64,000 nucleotides of DNA from Thermaerobacter subterraneus DSM 13965 (GTDB taxonomy: Bacteria; Bacillota; Sulfobacillia; Thermaerobacterales; Thermaerobacteraceae), in NCBI RefSeq assembly GCF_000183545.2, contig NZ_JH976535.1:448840-512839 (forward strand), in the 5' to 3' direction. Below, piece after piece: positions 40,895 through 48,322 of the stretch. The number at the start of each line of letters is the position of its first letter. The first letter of the stretch is position 1. The notes under the pieces are model-generated. The model did not search any database. It was given only the letters and a program-made list of their open reading frames with translations, and was not told where the DNA came from. The translations under genes and the position numbers were made by a program.

Positions 40895-41662
40895 TCAAGG
40901 TTGCACGGTGTACCAGAGCCAGGAGGCGATGTAGGCCAGCTGGCCCGTCAGCACCAGCACGCCCAGCAGGACCAGCGCCACGCCGCTGGCCTGTTCCACC
41001 CGGCGGAGCAGGGGGCCGCCCCGGCGCAGCCGGTCCGGCTGGAGGCGGTCGATCAGCACCGCCAGGGTGAAGAACGGGACGGCAAACCCCGCGGTGAAAG
41101 CGGCCAGCAGGAGCATGCCCTGGGCAACGGTCCCCGTGGACGAAGCCAGCAGCAGGATGGATCCCAGCACCGGGCCCACGCAGGGTGTCCAGCCCACGCC
41201 GAAGGCCGCACCCATCAGGGTCCCGGGCCAGAATCCGCCCGCGCCGGCGGTCGGCGCCTGTGCCCACGCCGGGCGCCACTCGCGCTGGAGCCACCGGAGC
41301 CGGATGACCCCTAGCATCTGCAGGCCAAAGAAGACGATCAGGACCCCCGCCACCTTCTCCAGCACGCTTTTGTACGCGATGAGCAGGGCTCCCGCCGCCG
41401 ACAGGCTGGCCCCCGTGGCCATGAACACCAGTCCCAGCCCCAGGACGAACCCGGCCGCCCCGGCCAGGCGCCGGGAAGAAGGGTGTCGCAGGCCACCCGG
41501 CGCCGTTGCAGGCCCCGGCCGAGCAGTCCCTTGCGCCGGCCCCGCCGTGCCGCCCAGCAGGGCCAGATAGGCCGGGTAGAGCGGCCAGACGCACGGCGAG
41601 AAGAAGTAGGCCATCCCGGCCAGCAGGGCGATGCCCGCCGTCACCTGGGTTTCCGGACCCAT
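40895..41662 (-). CDS. ccdA: CcdA-type thiol-disulfide transmembrane transporter
   Basis: 255-residue integral membrane protein that moves reducing equivalents across the membrane to apocytochrome c maturation proteins such as CcmH. The two conserved cysteines lie in YFFSPCVWPLYPAYL (helix 1) and GWTPCVGPVLGSILL (helix 4), in the DsbD/CcdA pattern; six or seven hydrophobic segments are visible. ATG at 41662 is preceded by GGAGGAGG. It is 22 kb from ccmH/ccmF but the functional link is strong. Other thiol pathways such as spore cortex maturation are possible uses. Confidence 0.9.
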   Translation of the reverse strand: MGPETQVTAGIALLAGMAYFFSPCVWPLYPAYLALLGGTAGPAQGTARPGPATAPGGLRHPSSRRLAGAAGFVLGLGLVFMATGASLSAAGALLIAYKSVLEKVAGVLIVFFGLQMLGVIRLRWLQREWRPAWAQAPTAGAGGFWPGTLMGAAFGVGWTPCVGPVLGSILLLASSTGTVAQGMLLLAAFTAGFAVPFFTLAVLIDRLQPDRLRRGGPLLRRVEQASGVALVLLGVLVLTGQLAYIASWLWYTVQP

Positions 41663-41834
41663 GTTGCATCAGAGCCTCCTCCGCCCGGGGGGCGCAGGTC
41701 CCCCGCGGGCTTGGTGTGGCGCTAGACCTGGTCCGGGTCGGGCGGGCCCGGCCGGGCCAGGGCCGGCCGGACCGGCCTGCCGGGGGGACCGGCGCAGCAG
41801 GACCCGTCCGCCGCGGGTCCAGCCCGCCGCCGCA

Positions 41835-42275
41835 TCACGCCGCCGGCCGGTCCAGGGCCCCCGCCTCCATGGCGATCCGCTTCAGCTCGGCGATGGCGTC
41901 CTGGACATAGGCCGGCAGCCACAGGGCCCGGCAGGTCTCCTTGCTGGGCGTGACGGACCGCATGAAGAGGTACGTGCTCAGGAAGTCCACGTAGACGCGG
42001 CGACCGTCGGTGGTGCCCACCTCAAGGTACGACGTGTTGGGCGAAAGCTCGAAAAGGAAGCGGAAGTTGGGCTGCTCCGCCTCGGGATCCACCCGGGGCG
42101 CGCCGAAGCGGGCCGCCAGGGCCTCCCGCAAGCGGGCCACCCGCGGGCCCAGCTGCCCGGCGGGCGCCTCGTCCACCAGCCGGTCGAAGGCCGTACCCGT
42201 CACCCGCCGCCGTTCCAGTTCCTCGATGGTCTGGCGGAACAGGGGCTGGTCCAGCCGGCCGACCACGTTCTCCAT
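41835..42275 (-). CDS. Hypothetical protein
   Basis: 146 residues, start MENVVGRLDQPLFRQTIEELERRRVTG. No family recognised. It is a soluble, mixed-charge protein with RFLFELSPNTSYLEVGTTDGRRVYVDFLSTYLFMRSVTPSKETCRALWLP as its most distinctive stretch and a helical C-terminus (VQDAIAELKRIAMEAG). ATG at 42275 is strongly supported by GGAGGGAGGAAAGG. Codon usage and spacing look like a real gene. Upstream of ccdA on the same strand at 170 bases. Confidence 0.7.
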   Translation of the reverse strand: MENVVGRLDQPLFRQTIEELERRRVTGTAFDRLVDEAPAGQLGPRVARLREALAARFGAPRVDPEAEQPNFRFLFELSPNTSYLEVGTTDGRRVYVDFLSTYLFMRSVTPSKETCRALWLPAYVQDAIAELKRIAMEAGALDRPAA

Positions 42276-42449
42276 GCCCTTTCCTCCCTCCGGAAGCGGA
42301 TTCGTCCCCTCCACCGCGAATTCTACCGCCCCGCAGGGCAGGGGGAAACCGCCGCGGGCCCGCCGGCAGCCGGCCCGCAGGCCGTCCCAGGAATCGTGTC
42401 CCAGCCGGCCCCTCAAGTGGTAACATGTTTTGCTGTGGCGCTGGAGGCG

Positions 42450-43289
42450 ATGTCGCTGGTGATCCGGATTCCGGTGACGGCCTGGTGGTTCCCGCTGGCC
42501 GGCCTGGGGTGGGGGCTGGTACTTTATGGCCTCCCTCTGGTGCTGGGCCTTGCCCTTTCCCGGCTCCCAGGTCGCGGGGGAGGGCAGCCCGGGCCCCGCG
42601 GCAGGCCCCGCAGCTGGCCTGGCGGCACCACGGGCGGGCGCGGGCTGGCGGCCGGGTTTTTCACCTATCTTTTGCTGTCGAACTGGCTGGCGACGTTGGG
42701 GCTCGGCCTGGAGGGCCCCGGGTGGGGCCGGGGCCTGTGGCTCCAGGCCGCCTTTCTTGCCGCCTTCCTGATCCCGGCCTACGCCGGCTGGCTCCGGCCC
42801 GGCGGGCAGATGGGCCGGCGGGTCGGCTGGACCTGGGCCGCCGCCCTCGGCCTGGACGGAGCCGCGGGGGCCTGGGTAGTGCGCGCGGCCCTGGAGGCGG
42901 GCGGGCTCGCCGCCGCGCCGGCTGCCGCTCTGGCGGCGGCCCGGCTGCTGCTGGCGTGGGGGCTGGGCCTTTTGCTGGCGGACGGCCGGCGGCCGCCGCG
43001 CCGCCAGCTCCTGGCGGGGGGCGTGGTGGCCGGCCTGCCCCCTCTGTTGACGGCAGTCCTCCCCGCCGGTGCGGGGCTGGTCGCCTGGAGCCTGGTGCTG
43101 CGGGCCGCGGCGGCCGGCCTGGTGCTCTCGGGGCTGGCCGGCGGGCGGCTGGTGCCGGGGGCGCGCCGCCTCCGTGGCGAAGCCCAGTGGGCCTTTGCCC
43201 TGGCCATGGCCGCGGCCATGGCGGCGATGTTCCTCCTGGCCCAGTGGATGGCGCTTCCGCTGGGTCCCGGGGGTGCGGTCCTGCCCTGA
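42450..43289 (+). CDS. Hypothetical polytopic membrane protein
   Basis: About 279 residues with seven or eight hydrophobic segments (WWFPLAGLGWGLVLYGLPLVLGLAL, FFTYLLLSNWLATLGLGLE, LWLQAAFLAAFLIPAYAGWL, LLAWGLGLLLADG, FALAMAAAMAAMFLLAQW). Loops are Arg/Gly/Pro-rich. GGAGG lies only two bases before ATG 42450, so GTG 42459 is an equally good start. No family recognised. Ended by repeats and a strong hairpin at 43368-43401. Confidence 0.6.
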   Translation: MSLVIRIPVTAWWFPLAGLGWGLVLYGLPLVLGLALSRLPGRGGGQPGPRGRPRSWPGGTTGGRGLAAGFFTYLLLSNWLATLGLGLEGPGWGRGLWLQAAFLAAFLIPAYAGWLRPGGQMGRRVGWTWAAALGLDGAAGAWVVRAALEAGGLAAAPAAALAAARLLLAWGLGLLLADGRRPPRRQLLAGGVVAGLPPLLTAVLPAGAGLVAWSLVLRAAAAGLVLSGLAGGRLVPGARRLRGEAQWAFALAMAAAMAAMFLLAQWMALPLGPGGAVLP

Positions 43290-43295
43290 CCCTGG

Positions 43296-43343
43296 ACTTC
43301 CCGGATTGAAGCTCCCGGATGGCAAATCCCGGATTGCAAGTCC
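43296..43343. repeat. Short tandem repeats of a TCCCGGATTG unit
   Basis: TTCCCGGATTGAAGC, TCCCGGATGGCAAA and TCCCGGATTGCAAG follow one another. GATTGCAAGTC recurs once more 170 bases downstream at 43503-43513. Confidence 0.7.
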
Positions 43344-43367
43344 AGGCCTTGTGAAATCCATCACGAA

Positions 43368-43401
43368 ACACAACAAGCCTCCGCAAGGAGGCTTGTTGTG
43401 T
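43368..43401. terminator. Perfect hairpin, probable terminator
   Basis: 15-base arms (43368-43382 ACACAACAAGCCTCC; 43387-43401) with loop GCAA. It lies 79 bases behind the upstream gene. No long T run on the plus strand; TTT follows on the minus strand. Confidence 0.7.
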
Positions 43402-43694
43402 CTGGGGGATGCGTCACGGGGCGGTGCGGCCGCCCGCGAGAGGGGTGTACCGACAGCGGTGTTGCCCGCTTATCGGTTGCAACCGGGCCGGGTGTTGGGC
43501 CCGATTGCAAGTCTAAAATAGCAGCCTTGCAGAAAGCGGCCCAATCGGGCGCAGGTGGTATCTCTGCGTCGGGTGATGACCTGAGTGGCGGAGTTGCACC
43601 GGTGAAGCAGAGCTGCAAGTTCGGCGACCCCCCCCCGGAAGACCCGCTCAAGCCAAGCGCCCCGCTCAAGCCGAGCGGTGGGTGGAGGCATCCT
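43402..43694 (+). other. Unusual leader before the DUF1614-SpoIIP gene
   Basis: About 290 bases, visibly less GC-rich than the surroundings in its middle (43500-43620). It holds TTGCAA-type words, the repeated GATTGCAAGTC, a run of nine C bases near 43629-43637 and CCGCTCAAGCC-like repeats (43652-43678). The frame of the downstream gene is open through it, but without a start that has a ribosome site. No known riboswitch is recognised. Confidence 0.4.
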
Positions 43695-45620
43695 ATGGGG
43701 GCGCGCCCAACGGGAACGCCCTGGCGGGCTGCATGCGCAGCGACATGGACGGCATGGACCATGATCCCAGGATCCCAGGGGGTGGGGCGGGCCTTGCTGG
43801 CGGGATCGACGGCGCTGCTCATCGGACTGGCCCTTCTGGTGCTGCTGGGCGTGACCCACCAGGTGCTGGACCGGATGCGGCTCAGCAAGACGGCGGCCCT
43901 GGTCCTTCTCGGCCTGATGATCGCGGGCACCTTCCTGCCGGAGGTGTCCCTGGAACCCCGGGTCAGCGTCGACCTGGGCGGGGCCCTGGTCCCGGCGGCC
44001 GTCGCCATCTATCTCCTGGTCACGGCCGACCATGCCTTCGAGCGCCGCCGGGCCCTGGTGGCATCCCTGTGGACGGCCGCGGCCGTCTACGCCAGCGACT
44101 GGTTCCTCCCCAGCGACCCGGGCGGCGGCCGCTGGTGGCTCATGGACCCCCTGTGGGCTCCCGTGGTGGTGGCGGCCGTCTTCGGATACCTGGCCGGGCG
44201 CTCGCGCCGGTCGGCCTTCATCGCCGCGACCCTGGGCGTGATGCTGGTCGACCTGATCGGCGCGGTCACCGGCAGCCTCCGCGGGATCCCCGGCGCCTGG
44301 GCCAACCTGGGGGGCGGCGGGGTGCTGGACGCGGTGGTCCTGGCGGGGGTGGGTGCGGTCGCCCTGGCGGAACTGGTCGGGGAGGCGCGGGAGTGGCTGG
44401 CCCGTCGCGCGCCCTGGCGTCGCGGCGCGGCCCGGCCGGTGGCGCGCCCGCCGGTGGCGGAGGCGGAGCAGCCGGCGGCGCCCTCGGCCGCGGCCTCGTG
44501 GCTCCTGGCAGGGCTGGCGGTAGCGGTGGTGGCCACCACCGCCTGGCTGGGGCCGCGGTTCCAGAACCCTGCCGGCGACGAGCTCTTCGATACCCACATG
44601 GAACTGCGCGAGATCGGGACGGAGCGGCTGCTTTTGGCTTCGGCCCGCATCATGATGGCCGGGGACATCTGGATCGACGCGGCCGACCGCTGGTACCGCA
44701 TCGTCCGGGTGGACGGCCACACGGCCTACGCCCGCGCCCTGCTCCCCCCCGCCGACGGGACCCTGGCCGGGGAGCCCGGTCGTCCCAACCTGGACAGCCT
44801 TGCCGCGCCGCCGCCCGCCCTCTTCTCCCCCTGGCGGCTCGCCCCGCCGGGAATGGTGCCCGATCCCTGGGGAGCCGTGCCGGGCGGGTCCGAACCAGTC
44901 CCGGCCGGCGCTGCGGCAGGCCTGGGCGGGTGGGGGCCCGGCCCCCGGCCGGGACCGGCCTCCCTGGCAGCGGCCCTGCCGCTGGGGGCCCTGTTCCAGA
45001 AGGTGGTCGACCCGGCCCCTGTGCGGCCCACTCCCCGGGGCGAGGGGCTCATCGGCATCTACCACACCCATAACGACGAGTCGTACATCCCGACCGACGG
45101 GACCCACAGCGTGGAGGGCCGCGGGGGCATCCACAAGGTGGGCGACGTTCTCGGGCGCGAGCTGGCCCAGCACGGCTTCCGGGTGGTGAAGTCCGAGGCG
45201 CTGCACCTGCCCCACGACCGGGGAGCCTACCGCCGCTCGCGGCGCACGGCCCTCAAGATGATGCCGAAGAACCCGCTGGTGCTTCTCGACGTGCACCGGG
45301 ACGCCACGCCACCCGAGTTCTACCGGGAGGTGGTGAAGGGCCAGCCGGTCACCCAGATCCGGCTGGTGGTCGGGCGGGAGAATCCCTTCCGCCGCACGAA
45401 CCTGGCCTTTGCACGCCGGCTCAAGGCCGAGGCCGACCGCAGCTTTCCCGGGCTGGTGAAGGGAATCTACTACGGCCGCGGCAACTATAACCAGGATCTG
45501 GGCCCGAGGACCCTGTTGCTGGAGGTCGGCGCCCATACCAACAGCCGCATCCGGGCGGAGCGGGGCGCCGCCATGTTCGCCACGGTGCTCGACCGGACCC
45601 TGGCCCGGCGCTCGCGCTAG
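43695..45620 (+). CDS. DUF1614 membrane domain fused to stage II sporulation protein P
   Basis: 641 residues. Residues about 35-245 form a polytopic domain like DUF1614 (LVLLGVTHQVLDRMRLSKTAALVLLGLMIAGTFLPEV and following helices). After an Ala/Pro/Arg linker comes another membrane helix (ASWLLAGLAVAVVATTAWLG) and the SpoIIP hydrolase region with IGIYHTHNDESYIPTDG, GGIHKVGDVLG, LVLLDVHRDATP and LLLEVGAHTNSR, carrying the expected His/Glu zinc ligands. SpoIIP cleaves peptidoglycan crosslinks during engulfment of the forespore. ATG at 43695 has GGTGGAGG six bases upstream. Normal SpoIIP has only the last part. Confidence 0.82.
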   Translation: MGARPTGTPWRAACAATWTAWTMIPGSQGVGRALLAGSTALLIGLALLVLLGVTHQVLDRMRLSKTAALVLLGLMIAGTFLPEVSLEPRVSVDLGGALVPAAVAIYLLVTADHAFERRRALVASLWTAAAVYASDWFLPSDPGGGRWWLMDPLWAPVVVAAVFGYLAGRSRRSAFIAATLGVMLVDLIGAVTGSLRGIPGAWANLGGGGVLDAVVLAGVGAVALAELVGEAREWLARRAPWRRGAARPVARPPVAEAEQPAAPSAAASWLLAGLAVAVVATTAWLGPRFQNPAGDELFDTHMELREIGTERLLLASARIMMAGDIWIDAADRWYRIVRVDGHTAYARALLPPADGTLAGEPGRPNLDSLAAPPPALFSPWRLAPPGMVPDPWGAVPGGSEPVPAGAAAGLGGWGPGPRPGPASLAAALPLGALFQKVVDPAPVRPTPRGEGLIGIYHTHNDESYIPTDGTHSVEGRGGIHKVGDVLGRELAQHGFRVVKSEALHLPHDRGAYRRSRRTALKMMPKNPLVLLDVHRDATPPEFYREVVKGQPVTQIRLVVGRENPFRRTNLAFARRLKAEADRSFPGLVKGIYYGRGNYNQDLGPRTLLLEVGAHTNSRIRAERGAAMFATVLDRTLARRSR

Positions 45621-45678
45621 CGTCCGGCCCCCGGCACCCGGCGCTCGCGTGCCAAGGCGCTTCAACACCCTCCGCTCC

Positions 45679-45706
45679 AGCGCCCGGCGCTCCAGCGCCG
45701 GGCGCT
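45679..45706. terminator. GC-rich perfect hairpin after spoIIP
   Basis: AGCGCCCGGCGCT (45679-45691) and its exact complement (45694-45706) with a two-base spacer. There is no T run. Several CCGGCGCTC-like words repeat around it. Confidence 0.55.
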
Positions 45707-45774
45707 CGGGCCGGCTTGCAAGCACCATAATAGGCATAGGAACGGGTGCCGGGCCGGCGAGGAGGTGGCGGCGG

Positions 45775-46716
45775 ATGAACAGGCGGCACGGATCCGTCCT
45801 GCTGGGTGTCGCCCTGGGCGGGGGCGGCCTGCGGGGCCTGGCCCACGTCGGGGTGCTGCGGGCCCTCCAGGAAGCCGGCTACTCGCCGGGCATCGTCACC
45901 GGCACCTCCAGCGGCGCCATCCTGGCCGCCCTCTGGGCCTGCGGCTGGAGCCCCGCCCAGATGGAAGACGTGGCCCGGCGCCTGCGGTCGGCCGAGCTCT
46001 ACGATTCCAACCTCACCTGGGGTTCGGCGCTGGCCGTGCTGGCTCAGGTGCTGGGCTTGCGCTGGCGGCCCCGGCGGCCGGTTCCTCAGGGCATGCTGCA
46101 GGGCCAGAAGCTGGAGCGCCTCATCGGCCTCTGGACCCGCGGCATCCGGCTGGAGCAGCTGGAGCGGCCGGTGGCGATCATGGCGGCCGACGTGCGCTCG
46201 GGCCGGGCCGCGGTCTTCTGCCCGCCCGCCTACCGGGAACGGGTCGAGCGGGCCATGCCCGGCGCCATCGTGCTGGACAAGGGGAGCCTGGCCGCGGCCG
46301 TCCGGGCCAGCATCGCCATTCCGGGGATCTTCGAGCCCAAGCGCCTGGGACCGTACCTGCTGGTGGACGGTGCCGTCAAGGACAAGGTGCCGGCCGAGGC
46401 GGCCCGAGCCCTGGGTGCCCAGGTGGTCCTGGCGGTCGACGTGTCGGTGCGGCAGCGCCGCGAACCCGCGGGCCTGCTGGACTTTCTCGGGCAGGCCTTC
46501 GACCTCATGGCCCGGGACCTGGCAGCCTTCAAGCTGGAGCGGTTCGCCGACCTGGTGGTCCAGCCCGATCTGCCCGATGTGGAACTGACCGACCTGCACC
46601 GGGTGCCCGAGTGCATTGAGGCCGGTGCCCGGGCCCTCCGGGAGGCCCTCGAGGACCTGCAGCGGCTGCTGCACCCCGCCCCCGCCGACGCGGCGTCGGG
46701 GGAAGCGCTGACCTGA
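45775..46716 (+). CDS. Patatin-like phospholipase
   Basis: 313-residue lipid acyl hydrolase with a Ser-Asp dyad. Oxyanion loop GVALGGGGLRGLAHVGVL, nucleophile elbow IVTGTSSGAILAAL (G-x-S-x-G), and Asp in LLVDGAVKDKVPAEAARALG (DG-A/G). The family is RssA/YchK-like and cytoplasmic. ATG at 45775 follows GAGGAGGTGG. The C-terminus ends in a short Ala/Pro tail. Probably monocistronic. Substrate unknown. Confidence 0.9.
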   Translation: MNRRHGSVLLGVALGGGGLRGLAHVGVLRALQEAGYSPGIVTGTSSGAILAALWACGWSPAQMEDVARRLRSAELYDSNLTWGSALAVLAQVLGLRWRPRRPVPQGMLQGQKLERLIGLWTRGIRLEQLERPVAIMAADVRSGRAAVFCPPAYRERVERAMPGAIVLDKGSLAAAVRASIAIPGIFEPKRLGPYLLVDGAVKDKVPAEAARALGAQVVLAVDVSVRQRREPAGLLDFLGQAFDLMARDLAAFKLERFADLVVQPDLPDVELTDLHRVPECIEAGARALREALEDLQRLLHPAPADAASGEALT

Positions 46717-47069
46717 TGTTCCGCCGCCGGTCCCCTCATCATGAGCAGGATTCGCCCCAGACGGCACACTGAAAGCCGCCCGGCTTGGCCCCCAGGTGAC
46801 CCTGCACCGGCAGACCCTGCACCGGCATGCGGTCCCTTGTCCCTTCCAGGTAACGCCCTGTCCCGGCGCCGCCCGCGGCCTGTTTTGCCTGGCCCCTGGG
46901 TCGGGTCTCTCCCGTGCCCGCGTCCCCTGTTTCTTCTACCCCGCCTGCAGCGCGCATAGCCTAGCCTGGGCCGGTCCCTGGTGCCCGGGCCGGTGGGGAC
47001 CCGGCTGGGTCCGGGCGGGGGTCCGGCCCGGCATCCCTGGTTCCACCGGGACCGGGTGGGGGTGGACCT
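46717..47069. repeat. Intergenic region with a 15-base tandem duplication
   Basis: GACCCTGCACCGGCA is repeated exactly at 46798-46812 and 46813-46827. The rest is pyrimidine-rich spacer; no promoter or gene recognised. Confidence 0.6.
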
Positions 47070-48086
47070 ATGGCTGGACCAGGCCGCACTTCCGGGCGCG
47101 GGCCGTTCCGGCCCGGCGCTGGTCACCGGCCCGCGGGGCGGTGGCCCTTCGGGGCCCGTTCGTCCGGCGCCGGCGATGCGGTCCGGGCCCTTCGGGGCAA
47201 GCTGGCCCGGGTGCGGGGCGGCCCGGGCGGCCCTGGAGCCCCCACCCCCCCGACAGCCCCAGGAGCGGTCCGGGCGGAGCCACGCCGGCCGGCGCCACGA
47301 CCGGGACGGCGGCTGCCGCGGGGGATGCTGGCGGGCCTGGTGCTGGCCGGCGCCCTCCTCTGGGTGGGCGGGCACCAGGCCGGAGGGGGCCTGGCGGGGG
47401 CCGGTCCCGTCTGCGGCGAGCAGGAAGGGGCCCGCAGCGCCTACTGGCGGTTTGCCCGCTGGTGGCGGTCGGTGGCGGGACTTGCCCTGCAGGGCGGGCA
47501 GGCGGTGGCGGCCTCCGGCGACGTGCTGATCGTGATCGATATCGACCGGCGGCAGCTGACGGTTTACCGCGACGGGGTGCCGGTCAAGACCTTCCCGGTG
47601 GCCGCGGGCCGGCCCGGCGAGCCGTCGCCCGTGGGCGAGTGGCGGGTGACGGACATCGCCCACTGGCCCGGCGGCCCCTTTGGCGCCCGCTGGTTCGGCC
47701 TCAGCGCCCCCTGGGGGTCGTACGGGATCCACGGGACCAACAACCCCGGCTCCATCGGCACCTACGCCAGCCTCGGCTGCATCCGCATGTTCAACGAAGA
47801 CGTGATGACCCTGGACCACCTGGTCCAGGTGGGGACCCCGGTCAAGATCACCGGCACCACCGAGGTCTACTACCGCCTGCCCGTCTACCGGCGCGGGGAC
47901 GTGGGCCAGGATGTGGTGCTGCTGCAGCTGGCGCTGCGGGCCACGGGGTTCGACCCCGGGGTGGCCGACGGCGTCTACGGCGGTGTCACGGAGAAGACCG
48001 TGGCCGAAGCGGAGTGGTGGTTCGGCCTCCATCCCGACGGCACGGCGGACATGGCCCTGCAGCGACTGGTGGGTTTCCGGCCCTGA
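47070..48086 (+). CDS. L,D-transpeptidase with C-terminal peptidoglycan-binding repeat
   Basis: 338 residues. YkuD-type enzymes crosslink peptidoglycan stem peptides. After an Arg/Pro/Gly-rich N-terminus and one hydrophobic anchor (MLAGLVLAGALLWVGG), the catalytic domain reads LIVIDIDRRQLTVYRDG, VKTFPVAAGRPGEPSPVGEW and HGTNNPGSIGTYASLGCIRM, with the nucleophilic Cys in SLGCIRM. A peptidoglycan-binding-1-like repeat follows (GDVGQDVVLLQLALRATGFDPGVADGVYG). ATG 47070 is taken by ribosome-like GGGGGTGG; ATG 47325, just before the anchor, is a realistic shorter start. A role in cell wall or spore wall is possible. Confidence 0.86.
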   Translation: MAGPGRTSGRGPFRPGAGHRPAGRWPFGARSSGAGDAVRALRGKLARVRGGPGGPGAPTPPTAPGAVRAEPRRPAPRPGRRLPRGMLAGLVLAGALLWVGGHQAGGGLAGAGPVCGEQEGARSAYWRFARWWRSVAGLALQGGQAVAASGDVLIVIDIDRRQLTVYRDGVPVKTFPVAAGRPGEPSPVGEWRVTDIAHWPGGPFGARWFGLSAPWGSYGIHGTNNPGSIGTYASLGCIRMFNEDVMTLDHLVQVGTPVKITGTTEVYYRLPVYRRGDVGQDVVLLQLALRATGFDPGVADGVYGGVTEKTVAEAEWWFGLHPDGTADMALQRLVGFRP

Positions 48087-48322
48087 CGACTCCGGGCCGT
48101 TGCGGCGGCCTGCCTTGAACGGCCGCCCAAGGCGCGGCCGGGCCGGGGGCCGGGGGATCGCTGCGGCCATCCGGTGGCCGGCGGGACCGGTGCCGCGGGG
48201 GATCGCCGCCCCCATCCTTCCGGGCAGCGGGGCGGAGTCCTGGGGCATCGCCGCCGCCCTCCTGGTGGCGCGCCAGGCCGGGGCCGACGGGAACGAGAGG
48301 ACCATGCGCGGGGGGAGAGACC

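Noticed and set aside
43520-43570. T-box-like word near AGGTGGTATCTCTGCG
   Set aside because: The core does not match the T-box consensus (TGGNACC), there is no terminator behind it, and the gene is not an amino-acid or tRNA synthetase gene.
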